Source: Thraustochytrium sp. TN22 (lineage: Eukaryota; Sar; Bigyra; Thraustochytrida; Thraustochytriidae). From it: 64,000 nucleotides of DNA. The DNA lies in assembly GCA_013306675.1 (NCBI GenBank), contig JABLUY010000118.1:1-64000 (forward strand), read 5' to 3'. Positions 41,364 through 51,023 of this stretch are shown here, piece by piece. How positions within the stretch are numbered: the stretch's first letter is position 1; each line of letters begins with the position of its first letter. The notes under the pieces are model-generated. The model was not told the DNA's origin and did no database searches. It saw only the letters and a list, made by a program, of their open reading frames with translations. The position numbers and the translations under genes are program-made.

Positions 41364-44276
41364 ATGGAGAACTGCAGCGCGACGGCGAATCTGCTGCAGC
41401 CGCAGCTGCAGCTGCAGCATGACCCGGACCTGCTACGGCTGAAGCGCTGCAAGTCACTTACGTGGGACGCGCAGTGCAAGTGGAGCGACGACTTCATCGC
41501 CAGCATGTCCAACGAACCGCAACAGGGGCTGGCCACCTCGACGCTCCTGGACTTCCTCACCACACCGCGCGTCCCGAAGCGCACCGATAGCTTCTTCGAG
41601 GGCGAGGAGGCCGCGACCGCAGCCTCGCCCTCCGGCAAGGTGCCGCCCGTGCACGACTACGCCGCCAACGGCGCGGGCCTGGACCCAGCCACCGAGGCAC
41701 AGAACCGCAAGACGCTCATGCGCCGCGCTACCTTCGCCAACTTCCCCAACAACCTCTCCGGCGACACCCTGCGCGGCGGCGCCGACCACTTGCGCCTGCG
41801 CCGCGAGGCCGGTGTCTACGAGCACCCGCCCGAGTGGACCACGCTGCCCACAACCATTGAGCTGGTTGATGACGAGGAGGAGGACGACGACGAGGGCGAG
41901 GACGACGAGGGAGACATGCGCGCCGCCTCGTCGGCCGCCAACGGCCTCTCCCCAGGCTGCGCGAACCCGGCCTCCAGCGCCTCGCCTGACCCGGCTGCAC
42001 CGCGCCGCAAGATGCGTCTGCGCAGGGTCAACTCCGCCGAGCTCGTGCGCCGCGCCTTCCCGGAGATGCTCTTTGATCGCACGTCTCCGGAGCCGAACCC
42101 GGCGGCCTCCTCGCTCCACGACATCCCGGCCGACGTCCTGCTTTCGGACGAAGACGGCGACAACGCCAAGCACACAGACGATGACGACGATGACAACGAC
42201 GGCGCCCTGCCAGCAGCGCCTTGCTTCCGCCCGGCGCCCACCGGCGGCCTGCGCCAGCGCAGCTCGTCCTTCATGTCGTCCGACGGTGGGGACGCGTCCA
42301 CGGCCTCCATCTCCGTCTCGCCCGGCTCCACGGCCTCGCCTGGACCAAGCTCCTCGCCCGCACCGCCGGGCTTCGAGCCCATGCCGTACGCGCCGCCGGA
42401 CCAGGCCATGTACACTGAGGCTGCAATGGCGGGCCTCGGCTCGCCCGTGCCGGGCTTCGCCTCCTCGCCCATGCAGCAGCCGCAGCAGCCGCCCATGCTG
42501 CAGCATGGGCAGCTGCAGCAGCAAGCCATGGGCATGCCGCCCTTTGGCATGCCGTCTGTGGCGGGCGCCGGTCTCGACCCCGAGATGCAGGCGGCCATGC
42601 AGGCCGCCATGCAGCAGCAGTTCGTCATGTACATGCAGCACATGATGCTTGCTCAGCAGCAGGCCGCCGCCAACATGAACCTCGGCATGAGCATGGGCGT
42701 CGGCATGGGCATGGGCATGAACATGGGCATGGGCATGGGATCACCCGGGTCACCGCTCATGATGGGCTATCCTGGCGCCGCCGCCTTCATGCAGGCGCAG
42801 GCCGCCACCTCGCCGGTGCCCTCCGCCTCGTCGCCGCAGCAGTCGCATCAGCGCCAGGCCTCGCCCTCGCCGCAGCGGCACCGCGGCACCTCTGCACAGC
42901 ACCAGCAGCAACAGCAGCAGCAACAGCAGCAGCACGGCGACTCGAGCCGCAGCGCCGGATCGGCCGCCCTCGCCAGCCTCAAGCAGCGCGGCGGTCGGCC
43001 GACGGCCGCCGAGCTGCGCGGCCACGTGCTTGAGTTCGCACGCGACTCCATGGGCTCGCGGTACCTGCAGCAGGTCATGCCGCGTGCGGCGCGCGAGGAC
43101 CAAAAGGCGCTCATGGAGGAGCTTATGCAGGACGTCATCGGCGTGACCAAGGACCTCTTCGGAAATTACGTCATCCAGGTTTTCCTGCAGCACGCGTCCA
43201 GCGAGCTGCGCAACGCCGTGGCGCGTGCCATGCAGCCCGAGATCCTCAGCCTGAGCAAACACCCGCACGGATGCCGCGTCGTGCAGCGCATCCTGGAGCT
43301 GGCCGGCCCCGAGGAGCGCATTGACCTCATGGAGGAGCTCCTTCTCAACCCGGACGTGATCTGGGAGGCCGCGGTTGATTCACACGCCTCGCACGTGCTG
43401 CAAAAGGCGCTGCTCGTCCTGCAGCACGACCTCAGCCCCGAGCTCACGCTGCGCCCCGGCCGCGGCCTCAAACACGTCACGCTGGCGCGCGGCGCCATCG
43501 CGGGCAGCGGCGGTGGCGGCGGCGGCGGCGGCCAGCGCGGCGGTGGTCGCGGCGCCTCCTCGGCTGGCCTCGGCTCGCTCGGCGGCGCCTCGTGCATGTC
43601 GTCCGGCGGCTCCGGCTCGGGCGGCGGCAGCGGCGGCAGCAGCAATAACCACGGCCAGATTCTCTCGGCCATGGTCCGGTCCGAGTCGCCGACGCTGCGT
43701 GCGCGCTGCCAGACGCTCATTGACACGGTGGAGGAGCTGGTGGCCGGCCAGGTGATGGCCATGGCCGTGAACCCGAACGCGTGCCGCCTTGTGCAGCGCG
43801 CGCTCGCGGACTGCGACCGCAGCCGGTCGGCGCGCGTTGCTGCCATCATCGACGAGGTGGAGAGCGACTACTCGCGCCTGGCGCTCGACCAGCACGGCAA
43901 CTTCATCTTACAACACATCTTGCAGTTTGGCCAGCAGGACCAGGCTGACCGCATCCAGGCCTTTGTCGCGGCGCGCTGCGTCGACCTGGCGCAGCACAAG
44001 TTCGGCTCGCACCTCGTGGAACAGTGTCTGGTGACCGGCACGCCGGAGCAGGCCGGCGAAATTGTCACGCGCGTGCTGGACTCGCCTGACTGGCTGCTGC
44101 TCAACTTGATGAAGGACCCGTACGCGAACTTCGTCCTGCAGCGCGCCTATGATATCTCCGACAAGGCTCGCCGCCACCGCATCGCTGCCGAGGTTGACGC
44201 ACGCAGCGAGATTCTCGCGCAGTACACGCACGGCCGCCACATTCTCTCTTTCCTCGCCAAACGCCGCGCCAAGTGA
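41364..44276 (+). CDS. Pumilio/PUF-family RNA-binding protein, 970 aa
   Basis: The C-terminal PUF domain (~545-970) shows eight repeats with readable tripartite codes: R1 S-R-Q (MGSRYLQQ), R2 N-Y-Q (FGNYVIQV), R3 C-R-Q (HGCRVVQR), R4 S-H-Q (HASHVLQK), R5 C-R-Q (NACRLVQR), R6 N-F-Q (HGNFILQH), R7 S-H-E (FGSHLVEQ), R8 N-F-Q (YANFVLQR). By the known PUF code this predicts binding to UGUANAUA in 3' UTRs, leading to repression or decay. A Gly/Ser-rich insertion of ~80-90 residues (from RGAIAGSGGGG to SGGSSNNHG) sits between R4 and R5. The N-terminal ~540 residues are disordered: acidic DDEEEDDDEGEDDEG, Met/Gln-rich MGMGMGMNMGMGMG, poly-Q. The start ATG at 41364 has a good GCCATGG context. Confidence 0.92.
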   Translation: MENCSATANLLQPQLQLQHDPDLLRLKRCKSLTWDAQCKWSDDFIASMSNEPQQGLATSTLLDFLTTPRVPKRTDSFFEGEEAATAASPSGKVPPVHDYAANGAGLDPATEAQNRKTLMRRATFANFPNNLSGDTLRGGADHLRLRREAGVYEHPPEWTTLPTTIELVDDEEEDDDEGEDDEGDMRAASSAANGLSPGCANPASSASPDPAAPRRKMRLRRVNSAELVRRAFPEMLFDRTSPEPNPAASSLHDIPADVLLSDEDGDNAKHTDDDDDDNDGALPAAPCFRPAPTGGLRQRSSSFMSSDGGDASTASISVSPGSTASPGPSSSPAPPGFEPMPYAPPDQAMYTEAAMAGLGSPVPGFASSPMQQPQQPPMLQHGQLQQQAMGMPPFGMPSVAGAGLDPEMQAAMQAAMQQQFVMYMQHMMLAQQQAAANMNLGMSMGVGMGMGMNMGMGMGSPGSPLMMGYPGAAAFMQAQAATSPVPSASSPQQSHQRQASPSPQRHRGTSAQHQQQQQQQQQQHGDSSRSAGSAALASLKQRGGRPTAAELRGHVLEFARDSMGSRYLQQVMPRAAREDQKALMEELMQDVIGVTKDLFGNYVIQVFLQHASSELRNAVARAMQPEILSLSKHPHGCRVVQRILELAGPEERIDLMEELLLNPDVIWEAAVDSHASHVLQKALLVLQHDLSPELTLRPGRGLKHVTLARGAIAGSGGGGGGGGQRGGGRGASSAGLGSLGGASCMSSGGSGSGGGSGGSSNNHGQILSAMVRSESPTLRARCQTLIDTVEELVAGQVMAMAVNPNACRLVQRALADCDRSRSARVAAIIDEVESDYSRLALDQHGNFILQHILQFGQQDQADRIQAFVAARCVDLAQHKFGSHLVEQCLVTGTPEQAGEIVTRVLDSPDWLLLNLMKDPYANFVLQRAYDISDKARRHRIAAEVDARSEILAQYTHGRHILSFLAKRRAK

Positions 44277-45030
44277 GTGTGTGAGTGCTTGAATGATTAT
44301 CCTCTGAAGATAGAGCAGCGGCGCCCGCAGCGGCGCAGCGCCGGCGGGGAGAGGATCAAGCCGACCAGCAGCGCCGACCGACAGCGCCGGCCCGCAGCGC
44401 TGGCAACATGGGGACCTTTATGAAACAGACCCATGACGTAGCGACAGCCCCTGAGCTGACATGGCGAAATGCAAAAGCCGAAAACAAACTAGCAGAAGAT
44501 TCGCACGCACTCTGCAGGCCGCCGACCCCGACTGATACTGAGATACACATGTCCGCGGCGCAGACTCGTGTGGTAAATAAGTAACTCAAAGAACACAAGA
44601 TCTTCGTGCGCGTCGCGCATTAAGCCGTTTCGCTAGCCCAGCCCGTAGACCAAGGTGCGCGTGGCCCGGGAGAACTTGAGCATGCCTCAACACTCGGAGA
44701 CTACGTCAAAATGGGCCAGGTCGCCACGCATGCCGGCGTCCACATGGGAGGGCGGCACCGCCGCACCTTGAGCAGCGGCGCACTTTCCTGCACTGCACAT
44801 GGAGGCGCTTTGGAAAGGCGCCTGTACTTGCAGGCTAGCTAGCTAGCTAGAGAGAGAAAGAGGAGACCAAAATGATCAGAGGAAGCGAAAAAAATTGAAG
44901 CAGTCGTCATCTTCATCCCCACCGCCATTAGTATTATCGTCACCATCGTCGTCAGATGACATTACACACGAGGTTGCTCCCAGCAACACCATGTGCCATG
45001 CATACAACACAAAAAGCAAGGAGACAAAAA
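44277..45030. other. Convergent 3' spacer, no gene
   Basis: Between the stops of the PUF and TFIIS-N genes. Contains (GCTA)n at ~44831-44850 followed by GAGAGAGAAAGAGGAG, and TCATCATCGTC-like tracts near 44905-44960. Nothing else recognised. Confidence 0.45.
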
Positions 45031-46449
45031 TCAGCCCGAGCGCGCAGCACGCATCTTCTTGCGCGCGCGCTCGCGTTCGCGCTCGCGACGTTCCTCGAGC
45101 TCCGCCTGGCGGTCCTCCTCCTCGCCGATCCGCGCGCTGTACTCCTCCTCGAGGTCCGTGAGCTCTCGCGCCTGCTGCAGCTTGCGCTGTCTGGCCTTCA
45201 TGAATGCCTCAAAGTCCATGGGCGGCGCGCCATCGCTCAAACTGCCAGAGTCCTCGTCCGAGTCGTCGTCGCGATCTCGCGACCGCTGCTTGTCCTTCTT
45301 GTCCTTCTTGTCTTTCTTGCTCTTCTTGCTCTTCTTTTCCTTGCGGTCCGCCTTCTCGGCGGCCTTGCTCCCGTTGCGGTCGGCGCTGGCGCTGCTAGCT
45401 CCGGCGCGCGGCTTTTCCCGTTCTCTGTCCTTGTCTCTGCGCAGGGACGGGTCGTCCGGGTGCAGGACACGCGTCCGGTTGGCGCTCTTTGCTTCGGCCG
45501 TCTCGCGCCTGCGCTTCTCGGCGCGCGCGACCGACTCCGGCAGGCGCTTCTCGGCCTGGTCCTTGGTGATCTTGGCCGCCTCTGCGCGCTGGTTTTCGCG
45601 CTTGGCGTCCGCGAGCCTCTCCTTGAGGACCTTGGTCGTCGTGATGGCCACCTTTCGCACTGCCTCGTCCGGGCAGTTCTTCACGAGCGACCCGATTCTG
45701 CCGCCGGCGCCCGTGCGTTTCATGTCCTCCATCGTGATGCGCCTGATGTTGCGAATACGTTCCAGCAGCACAATTACATTCTTGTACTCCTTCGCGGCAG
45801 ACTCCTCTTTGAGCTTGCGCACGCAATCGTCCAGCGAGAGCATGCTCACGGCGAAGCCCGTCAGCTTGGGCCGCGGCCCTGTCGCGCTGGGCGCGGACAT
45901 GGACGCTGGCGACACTGATCGCGTGGATGCGTCCGACGCTGGCGCTGCGCCTGCCGAAGCAGGAGCAGGAGCAGCAGGAGCAGCAGGAGCAGCAGGAGCA
46001 GCAGGAGCAGCAGGAGCAGCAGGAGCAGCAGGGGCAGGGACAGGAGCGGCAATAGGGGCAGCAGCAGGAGCAGCAGCAGTAGAGACTACAGAGGGGGGGT
46101 CCGGCCTAGCGGCGCCGTTCAGAGACGAGGACGAAGACCCAGAAGCAGCAGAGGGAGTCGCGCGGCGGGCCCGGTCCAGCGCCGCCTGCGCGCGTTCACA
46201 CTCGCCGCGCAGGTCTTCACGAAGGCTGGCCGCGCCCAGGGTGTCAGCTTTGAGGCCGGCCAGGAGGTCCGCGAGCGGCTGCGCGTGCGCAGCCGCCTCG
46301 GCAGCGGCGGTCCGCCCTCCCTCCCGCGGCCGCTCCAGCGCCTCGCGCAGCTCACGCAGCGCGCGCACCAGGTCCCTGCCGGCGCGTTCCTCCGCGTCCA
46401 CCGCGCGCAGGAGCGCTTCCTTGCGCGCCAGCACCTCATCCTCGCCCAT
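45031..46449 (-). CDS. TFIIS N-terminal (TND) domain protein, 472 aa
   Basis: Residues ~195-285 form a TFIIS-N/Med26-type helical bundle: LSLDDCVRKLKEESA, NVIVLLERIRNIRRI, MEDMKRTGAGGRIGSLVKNC, then EAVRKVAITTTKVLKERL. This matches the family pattern of two helices, a T-G-x-G-x-x-V/I turn and a capping helix that docks onto elongation-factor peptides. There is no TFIIS central domain or zinc ribbon, so it is not TFIIS itself. The N-terminus is coiled coil; a PAAPAAPAAP tract precedes the domain. The C-terminus has KKSKKSKKDKKDKKDK, a KARQRKLQQA helix and an RERERERARKK end, typical of nuclear proteins. The start at 46449 (MGEDEVLARK) is preferred; the frame runs back to 46959. Confidence 0.75.
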   Translation of the reverse strand: MGEDEVLARKEALLRAVDAEERAGRDLVRALRELREALERPREGGRTAAAEAAAHAQPLADLLAGLKADTLGAASLREDLRGECERAQAALDRARRATPSAASGSSSSSLNGAARPDPPSVVSTAAAPAAAPIAAPVPAPAAPAAPAAPAAPAAPAAPAAPAPASAGAAPASDASTRSVSPASMSAPSATGPRPKLTGFAVSMLSLDDCVRKLKEESAAKEYKNVIVLLERIRNIRRITMEDMKRTGAGGRIGSLVKNCPDEAVRKVAITTTKVLKERLADAKRENQRAEAAKITKDQAEKRLPESVARAEKRRRETAEAKSANRTRVLHPDDPSLRRDKDREREKPRAGASSASADRNGSKAAEKADRKEKKSKKSKKDKKDKKDKQRSRDRDDDSDEDSGSLSDGAPPMDFEAFMKARQRKLQQARELTDLEEEYSARIGEEEDRQAELEERRERERERARKKMRAARSG

Positions 46450-47440
46450 GCCGGCGCGCTCGCGCTCGCCCTTTCCGCTGCGGCGCGCTCGCCCGCGCGC
46501 GTGCCCGCGCGCGCGCTCGAGGCGGGCGCCGCTCCGCTCGCGCCGCCGCGGCCGCGCGCGCGCCGGCCCGCCGCGTTCTGCCGCCGCGCTTCGCGCGCCG
46601 CGCTTCGCCCTGCCCGGCCTGGCCTGGCCTTGCCTGGCCTGGCCTCTGGCCTGGCCTCCCTCGCTGCGCCGCCGCGCGTTGCGCAGGTTACCGCGCGCCG
46701 GCGTTCTTCCGGTGCCTGGGTTCCCGCGGTGCCGGCGGTGCCTAGAGTTCCGGAGGTTCCGGGGGTGCCAGCCCGCCTCGGTAATGCGGCCTCGCCGCGC
46801 GCGGACTCGCGCGCCGCCCCCCTCCGCGCGCGGCGGCGGCGGCGTCAAGCGGCGCGGCCGGGCGCGGCGCGGGGGCGGATAGGGACTCTCCGCCCTGCAA
46901 GGCGCGGCGCAGGGTTTCCCTCTGCCTGGCAGGTGCCGCTCGCGGCGCGCGGCGCGCATCGCATTGCGCGGCGCGGCATCAGCGCCGCCTGCGCCGGCCG
47001 GCCCTCGCGTCGCGCCGGCGGCGGCGGCGCCGGGTCTGCGAGGTGCTGCCGCGAGTCGGGCCGGGCCGGGCGGGCCGAGCGAGCCGAGCGTGCCAGCGCG
47101 CAGTGTCCCGTCCCACTCTGATCATGATACGCGGCGGCAGTGCGGCACGGCGCGGAGTATGTATGTTACAGGCCAGACAGAGGCAGACCGTCTGACCGTG
47201 ACGGGCGCCGAGACTCCAAGTCGAGGCCAGGCTTCCGCAGCTTACAGGCAGGCAGGAAGTTGCATTGCAGGCTTGGCAAGCTCGCGCCGCCGGCGTGTCA
47301 GCCAGCCCTGAAACGTGCAGGACTTGGGGCTTGAAAGAGGCGAGAGGAGCGGACTCCGCGGCAGCGCCGAGCTGGCCGGGTGCAGCACAGCAGCGGCAGC
47401 AAACCCGAAACAGCCGCCGAGGAGCGAAGCAAGAGGCAAA

Positions 47441-47491
<51 letters not shown>

Positions 47492-47502
47492 CAGCTGGCA
47501 GG
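46450..47502. promoter_or_regulatory. Divergent GC-rich region ending in a (GGCA)n tract before the thiolase ATG
   Basis: Holds (GGCCT)n near 46616-46650 and (GGTTCC) words near 46740. The (AGGC)n run at 47442-47492 ends 10 bases before the thiolase start codon, so it must lie in the leader or core promoter. No gene is seen. Confidence 0.5.
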
Positions 47503-48705
47503 ATGAGCGCGGTGACCAAGGACATCTTCGTGGTGGCGGCCAAGCGCACGGCCTTCGGCACGTTCGGCGGCAGCCTCAAGCATCTGTCGGCCGTGCAGCT
47601 GGGCGCCGAGGCGGCCAAGGGCGCCCTGGCGGAGCTGCCGAGCGCGGACATTGTGGACGCCGTGCACGTGGGTAATGTGCAGCAGACCACGACGGATGTC
47701 GCGTACCTGGCGCGCCACGTGGCGCTCAAGGCCGGCGTCAAGCTTGAGGCGCCGGCGTTGACGGTGAACCGTCTCTGCGGCTCGGGCTTCCAGTCCATCG
47801 TGAGCGGCGTGCAGGACATTCTGCTGGGCGACGCCAACGTCGTGCTCACCGGCGGTGCCGAGAGCATGTCCCAGGCGCCGTACCAGACGCACCTGCGCTT
47901 CGGCTCGCCGCTCGGCGTCAACCCGCCCCTGGTGGACACGCTCTGGGAGGGCCTGCAGGACAAGCACGTTGGCTGCCCCATGGCCATCACGGCCGAGAAC
48001 CTCGCGGAGAAGTACGGCATCACCAAGGACGAGGCCGATGCCTTCGCGCTGCGCTCGCAGCAGAAGTGGGCCGCGGCCAACGAGGCCGGCCTCTTCAAGG
48101 ACGAGATCGTGCCCATCAAGCTCAAGGACAAGAAGAAGGGCGAGTACGACTTCGACACCGACGAGCACCCGCGCCCCAAGACCACGCTCGAGTCGCTCAC
48201 CAAGCTCAAGCCGCTCTTCAAGAAGGACGGCACCGTTTCGGCCGGCAACGCCTCGGGCATCTCCGACGGTGCCGGCGCCGTCGTGCTGGCGAGCGCCGAG
48301 GCTGTCAAGCAGCACGGCCTCAAGCCCATGGCCCGCGTCGTCGCCTACGCCGTCGCCGGTGTGCCGCCCGAGATCATGGGCATCGGCCCCGTCCCGGCCA
48401 TCCAGGAGGCTCTCCGCCGTGCCGACCTCACCATCCAGGACATGGACTTCATCGACATCAACGAGGCCTTCGCTTCCCAGTTCCTCGCCTGCCAGAAGGA
48501 CCTCGGCTTTGACCTCGACAAGGAGGGCGTGCAGTCCAAGGGCGGCGCCATCGCGCAGGGCCACCCCACCGGCGCCTCCGGCTCGCGCATCATGGGCACC
48601 CTCGCCCATGAGCTCGTCCGCAACCCGTCCAAGCGCTACGCCATTGGCAGCGCTTGCATTGGCGGTGGTCAGGGCATTGCCATCATTCTCGAGAACGTCG
48701 CGTAA
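47503..48705 (+). CDS. ACAA2: 3-ketoacyl-CoA thiolase (acetyl-CoA acyltransferase, ACAA2-like), 400 aa
   Basis: Catalyses the last step of fatty-acid beta-oxidation, cleaving 3-ketoacyl-CoA to acetyl-CoA and a shortened acyl-CoA. Catalytic residues: nucleophile C92 in LCGSGFQS, H354 in GHPTGASGSR and C385 in CIGGGQG; NEAFA is also present. The N-terminus DIFVVAAKRTAFGTFGGSLK resembles the mitochondrial ACAA2 type, which uses an uncleaved targeting segment. No C-terminal SKL/AKL is present (it ends LENVA), arguing against a PTS1 peroxisomal form. Length and motif order are normal for a tetrameric degradative thiolase; an acetoacetyl-CoA thiolase is the main alternative. Intronless. Confidence 0.93.
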   Translation: MSAVTKDIFVVAAKRTAFGTFGGSLKHLSAVQLGAEAAKGALAELPSADIVDAVHVGNVQQTTTDVAYLARHVALKAGVKLEAPALTVNRLCGSGFQSIVSGVQDILLGDANVVLTGGAESMSQAPYQTHLRFGSPLGVNPPLVDTLWEGLQDKHVGCPMAITAENLAEKYGITKDEADAFALRSQQKWAAANEAGLFKDEIVPIKLKDKKKGEYDFDTDEHPRPKTTLESLTKLKPLFKKDGTVSAGNASGISDGAGAVVLASAEAVKQHGLKPMARVVAYAVAGVPPEIMGIGPVPAIQEALRRADLTIQDMDFIDINEAFASQFLACQKDLGFDLDKEGVQSKGGAIAQGHPTGASGSRIMGTLAHELVRNPSKRYAIGSACIGGGQGIAIILENVA

Positions 48706-49313
48706 ACAAACAGAGAGCCGAGCCTGATTATAACTTTAGAAACAGAGAAAGAGTCCTTGCTGTGCTGTGCTGTGCTCTGTGCTGTGCTCTGTGCTGTGCT
48801 CTGTGCTGTGCTGTGCTCTGTGCTGTGCTGTGCTCTGTGCTGTGCTGTGCTCTGTGCTGTGCTGTGCTGTGCTCTGTGCTGTGCTGTGCCGTGGAAGCAG
48901 CATCATCTATCTCTTCGAAAGCGAGCAATTGACGATGAGAATGGCTTGAACCAGACCGAAACGCGTCTTGCGGCGCGCATTTCGCGCGCGCTCTGCGGCG
49001 AGGACATCTCGAGCGGAAAGGAGGCTCAGCCGCTCGTTGCCTTCGCATGCATGCAATTGTCGTTCGCACTCTCTCCGGCGTCACAATCACTTCACACGGA
49101 AAGGAGACTCAGCCGCTCGTTGCCTTCGCATGCATGCATTTGTCGTTCGCACTCTCTCCGGCGTCACACAGTCACTCCACACAGAAAGGAGGCTCAGCCG
49201 CTCGTTGCCTTTGCATGCATGCATTTGTCGTTCGCACTCTCTCCGGCGTCACATAGTCACTCCACACTTCACAGGTCCCCACGTCTGCAATGCAATGCTT
49301 TTTCATCTTAGAG
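48706..49313. repeat. Convergent spacer with a CTGTG microsatellite and an 84-bp tandem triplet
   Basis: About 48756-48892 is a (GTGCT)n / CTGTGCTGTG run. At 49015-49267 three units of ~84 bp (starts 49015, 49098, 49183) each contain CTCAGCCGCTCGTTGCC, GCATGCATGCA and TCGTTCGCACTCTCTCCGGC. No coding gene. Confidence 0.85.
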
Positions 49314-51023
49314 CTACTCTACCTGGGCAACGATCTCGTACTGCTTGGTCTGGAGCTGGCGGTAGAGGCCAAACTTGGCAGGCTCGCCAGACTCAATCTG
49401 CGACACCTGCTTGACGTGGACCGGGCAGATGGTATCAGTGGACTCGAAGGAGACCTCGACGGGGAAAAAGTCCTCTTCGCTCTTGGACGCCACGGCGAAC
49501 TCGAGCTGTGCGGATGCATTGTCCTTGTCGATGAGGTGGAGCTCCCAGTCAAGATGGTGCTGGCGCGCGTTGTGCTTGGTGGAGCCGCCCTCGATGGCGA
49601 TAATCTCGGGCTCGTCGGAAGTGTTGAGCGGAATCTTGACAACAACGTTGCTGAGAGAGATGTGCTCGTTGAGGAGCTCGAGCTCCATGTTGACATTGGT
49701 GGTGCCGTCATCGTTGACGTCGGGCCAGCAGGTGACCTTGAGCGGGAGCTGCGACTCGTCCTCCTCGGCGGCGTAGCGCCACTTGAGGATGCTGAGCTGC
49801 TTCTCCTTGGGCCAGGCCTTGTCGGCGTTCTTGAGCTGCAGCACCTTGGAGTCAGCAAAGTCCTGCTTGGACAGGTTTGGGTGGGGCTGAAAAGTGAACA
49901 TGGAGGTGTCGCCGTAGTCCTCCAGCTCCAGGCGCACCTTGGTGTCGGCCTCGTGGCACAGAAGCTGAATGGACCCAACCACAGTGATCTTGTGCAGCGC
50001 GCCGTCCTTGTCAAAGCGCACAGTGAGCGCCTCCTCGAGGCGCACCTCGATCGGGTCGGTGCGCACCACGGCGCCCGGGGCGGCCGCCTGGGTCTTGGAC
50101 GTCTCCTGTGCCATGAAGGCCTTGACGGAGGTGCCCTCCTCCTTGGCCATTTGCTCCAGACGGCCCATGTTGCTCTTGCCCTTGGAGCTGCTGATCTTAA
50201 GGCCACCGCCCAGCTTCGACCCACTCTTGCTCTTGGTGTCCGAGGAGGAGCTGCTCGACATGCCGTACGTGGGCTGGTCCACGTCGCCGCTGCCCATGCC
50301 GCCCATGCCACCGCCCATGCCGCTACCCATGCCGCCGCCCATGCCGCCGCCCATGCCGCCGCCCATGCCACCGCCCATGCCGCCGCCCATGCCGCCGCCC
50401 ATGCCGCCGCCCATGCCCCCCATGCCTGGGGCACCTTCACCACCGCGGCCGAAGTTGTTGCCGAGGTTGGACATGGCCATCTGAGCCCGCTTCGTGTACA
50501 GCTCCTTGGCCTTCCTGGACGCCTCGGACTGGGCCTCCTTGATCTTGCCCTCCTCCACCATCATAGCCAGCTTCTCGCTGTGACTGTCCATCTCCAGGTT
50601 GGTGCGGATGCCGTCCAGGGTCACGTTCTCCTTGTACCCGAGCGTGATGACCTCGTCGAACGCAAACACAAGGTCAAACACGTTCCGCGAGATGTCCTCC
50701 TCCGTCACGTGCGTCGCATACTCTGGCACCACCTTGCTCAGCAGGCGCAGCGTGTCCAGGTCCAGCACGATGTTGCTGCCGCGAGTCGTCACCAGCACCA
50801 GGTACAGGCTCTCGATCACCTGGTACACATACCTTATGCTGCCCGTCTCCACGTACGTGTGCTGCTTGCCGCTCGACGACGAATAGGTCTCCGGGCCCGG
50901 GTCCACGAGCTTGGGGAAGGCCGCCAAAATGCCCTCGATCCGGATACGGGACATGTCCACATACTGCCTGGCCACCAGCACCTTGCCCGTCTTGGACAGC
51001 ACCGCCACCGAGAGTACCACCAT
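49314..51023 (-). CDS. ARCN1: Coatomer subunit delta (delta-COP), 569 aa
   Basis: A COPI coat subunit for Golgi-to-ER retrograde vesicles. Residues 1-~140 are a longin-like adaptin small-chain domain (MVVLSVAVLSKTGKVLVARQ, YVYQVIESLYLVLVTTRGSN, VFAFDEVITLGYKENV). A helical linker (EKLAMMVEEGKIKEAQSEAS) follows. Residues ~205-245 are an unusual MGGG-repeat tract (GGMGGGMGGGMGGG), encoded by an imperfect 12-bp repeat. The mu-homology domain covers ~310-569 (DPIEVRLEEALTVRFDKDG, LHKITVVGSIQLL, LKWRYAAEEDESQLPLKVTC WP). Length is slightly above the family norm because of the Gly/Met tract. A (GGCA)n tract lies on the sense strand about 98 bp upstream. Confidence 0.95.
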   Translation of the reverse strand: MVVLSVAVLSKTGKVLVARQYVDMSRIRIEGILAAFPKLVDPGPETYSSSSGKQHTYVETGSIRYVYQVIESLYLVLVTTRGSNIVLDLDTLRLLSKVVPEYATHVTEEDISRNVFDLVFAFDEVITLGYKENVTLDGIRTNLEMDSHSEKLAMMVEEGKIKEAQSEASRKAKELYTKRAQMAMSNLGNNFGRGGEGAPGMGGMGGGMGGGMGGGMGGGMGGGMGGGMGGGMGSGMGGGMGGMGSGDVDQPTYGMSSSSSSDTKSKSGSKLGGGLKISSSKGKSNMGRLEQMAKEEGTSVKAFMAQETSKTQAAAPGAVVRTDPIEVRLEEALTVRFDKDGALHKITVVGSIQLLCHEADTKVRLELEDYGDTSMFTFQPHPNLSKQDFADSKVLQLKNADKAWPKEKQLSILKWRYAAEEDESQLPLKVTCWPDVNDDGTTNVNMELELLNEHISLSNVVVKIPLNTSDEPEIIAIEGGSTKHNARQHHLDWELHLIDKDNASAQLEFAVASKSEEDFFPVEVSFESTDTICPVHVKQVSQIESGEPAKFGLYRQLQTKQYEIVAQVE

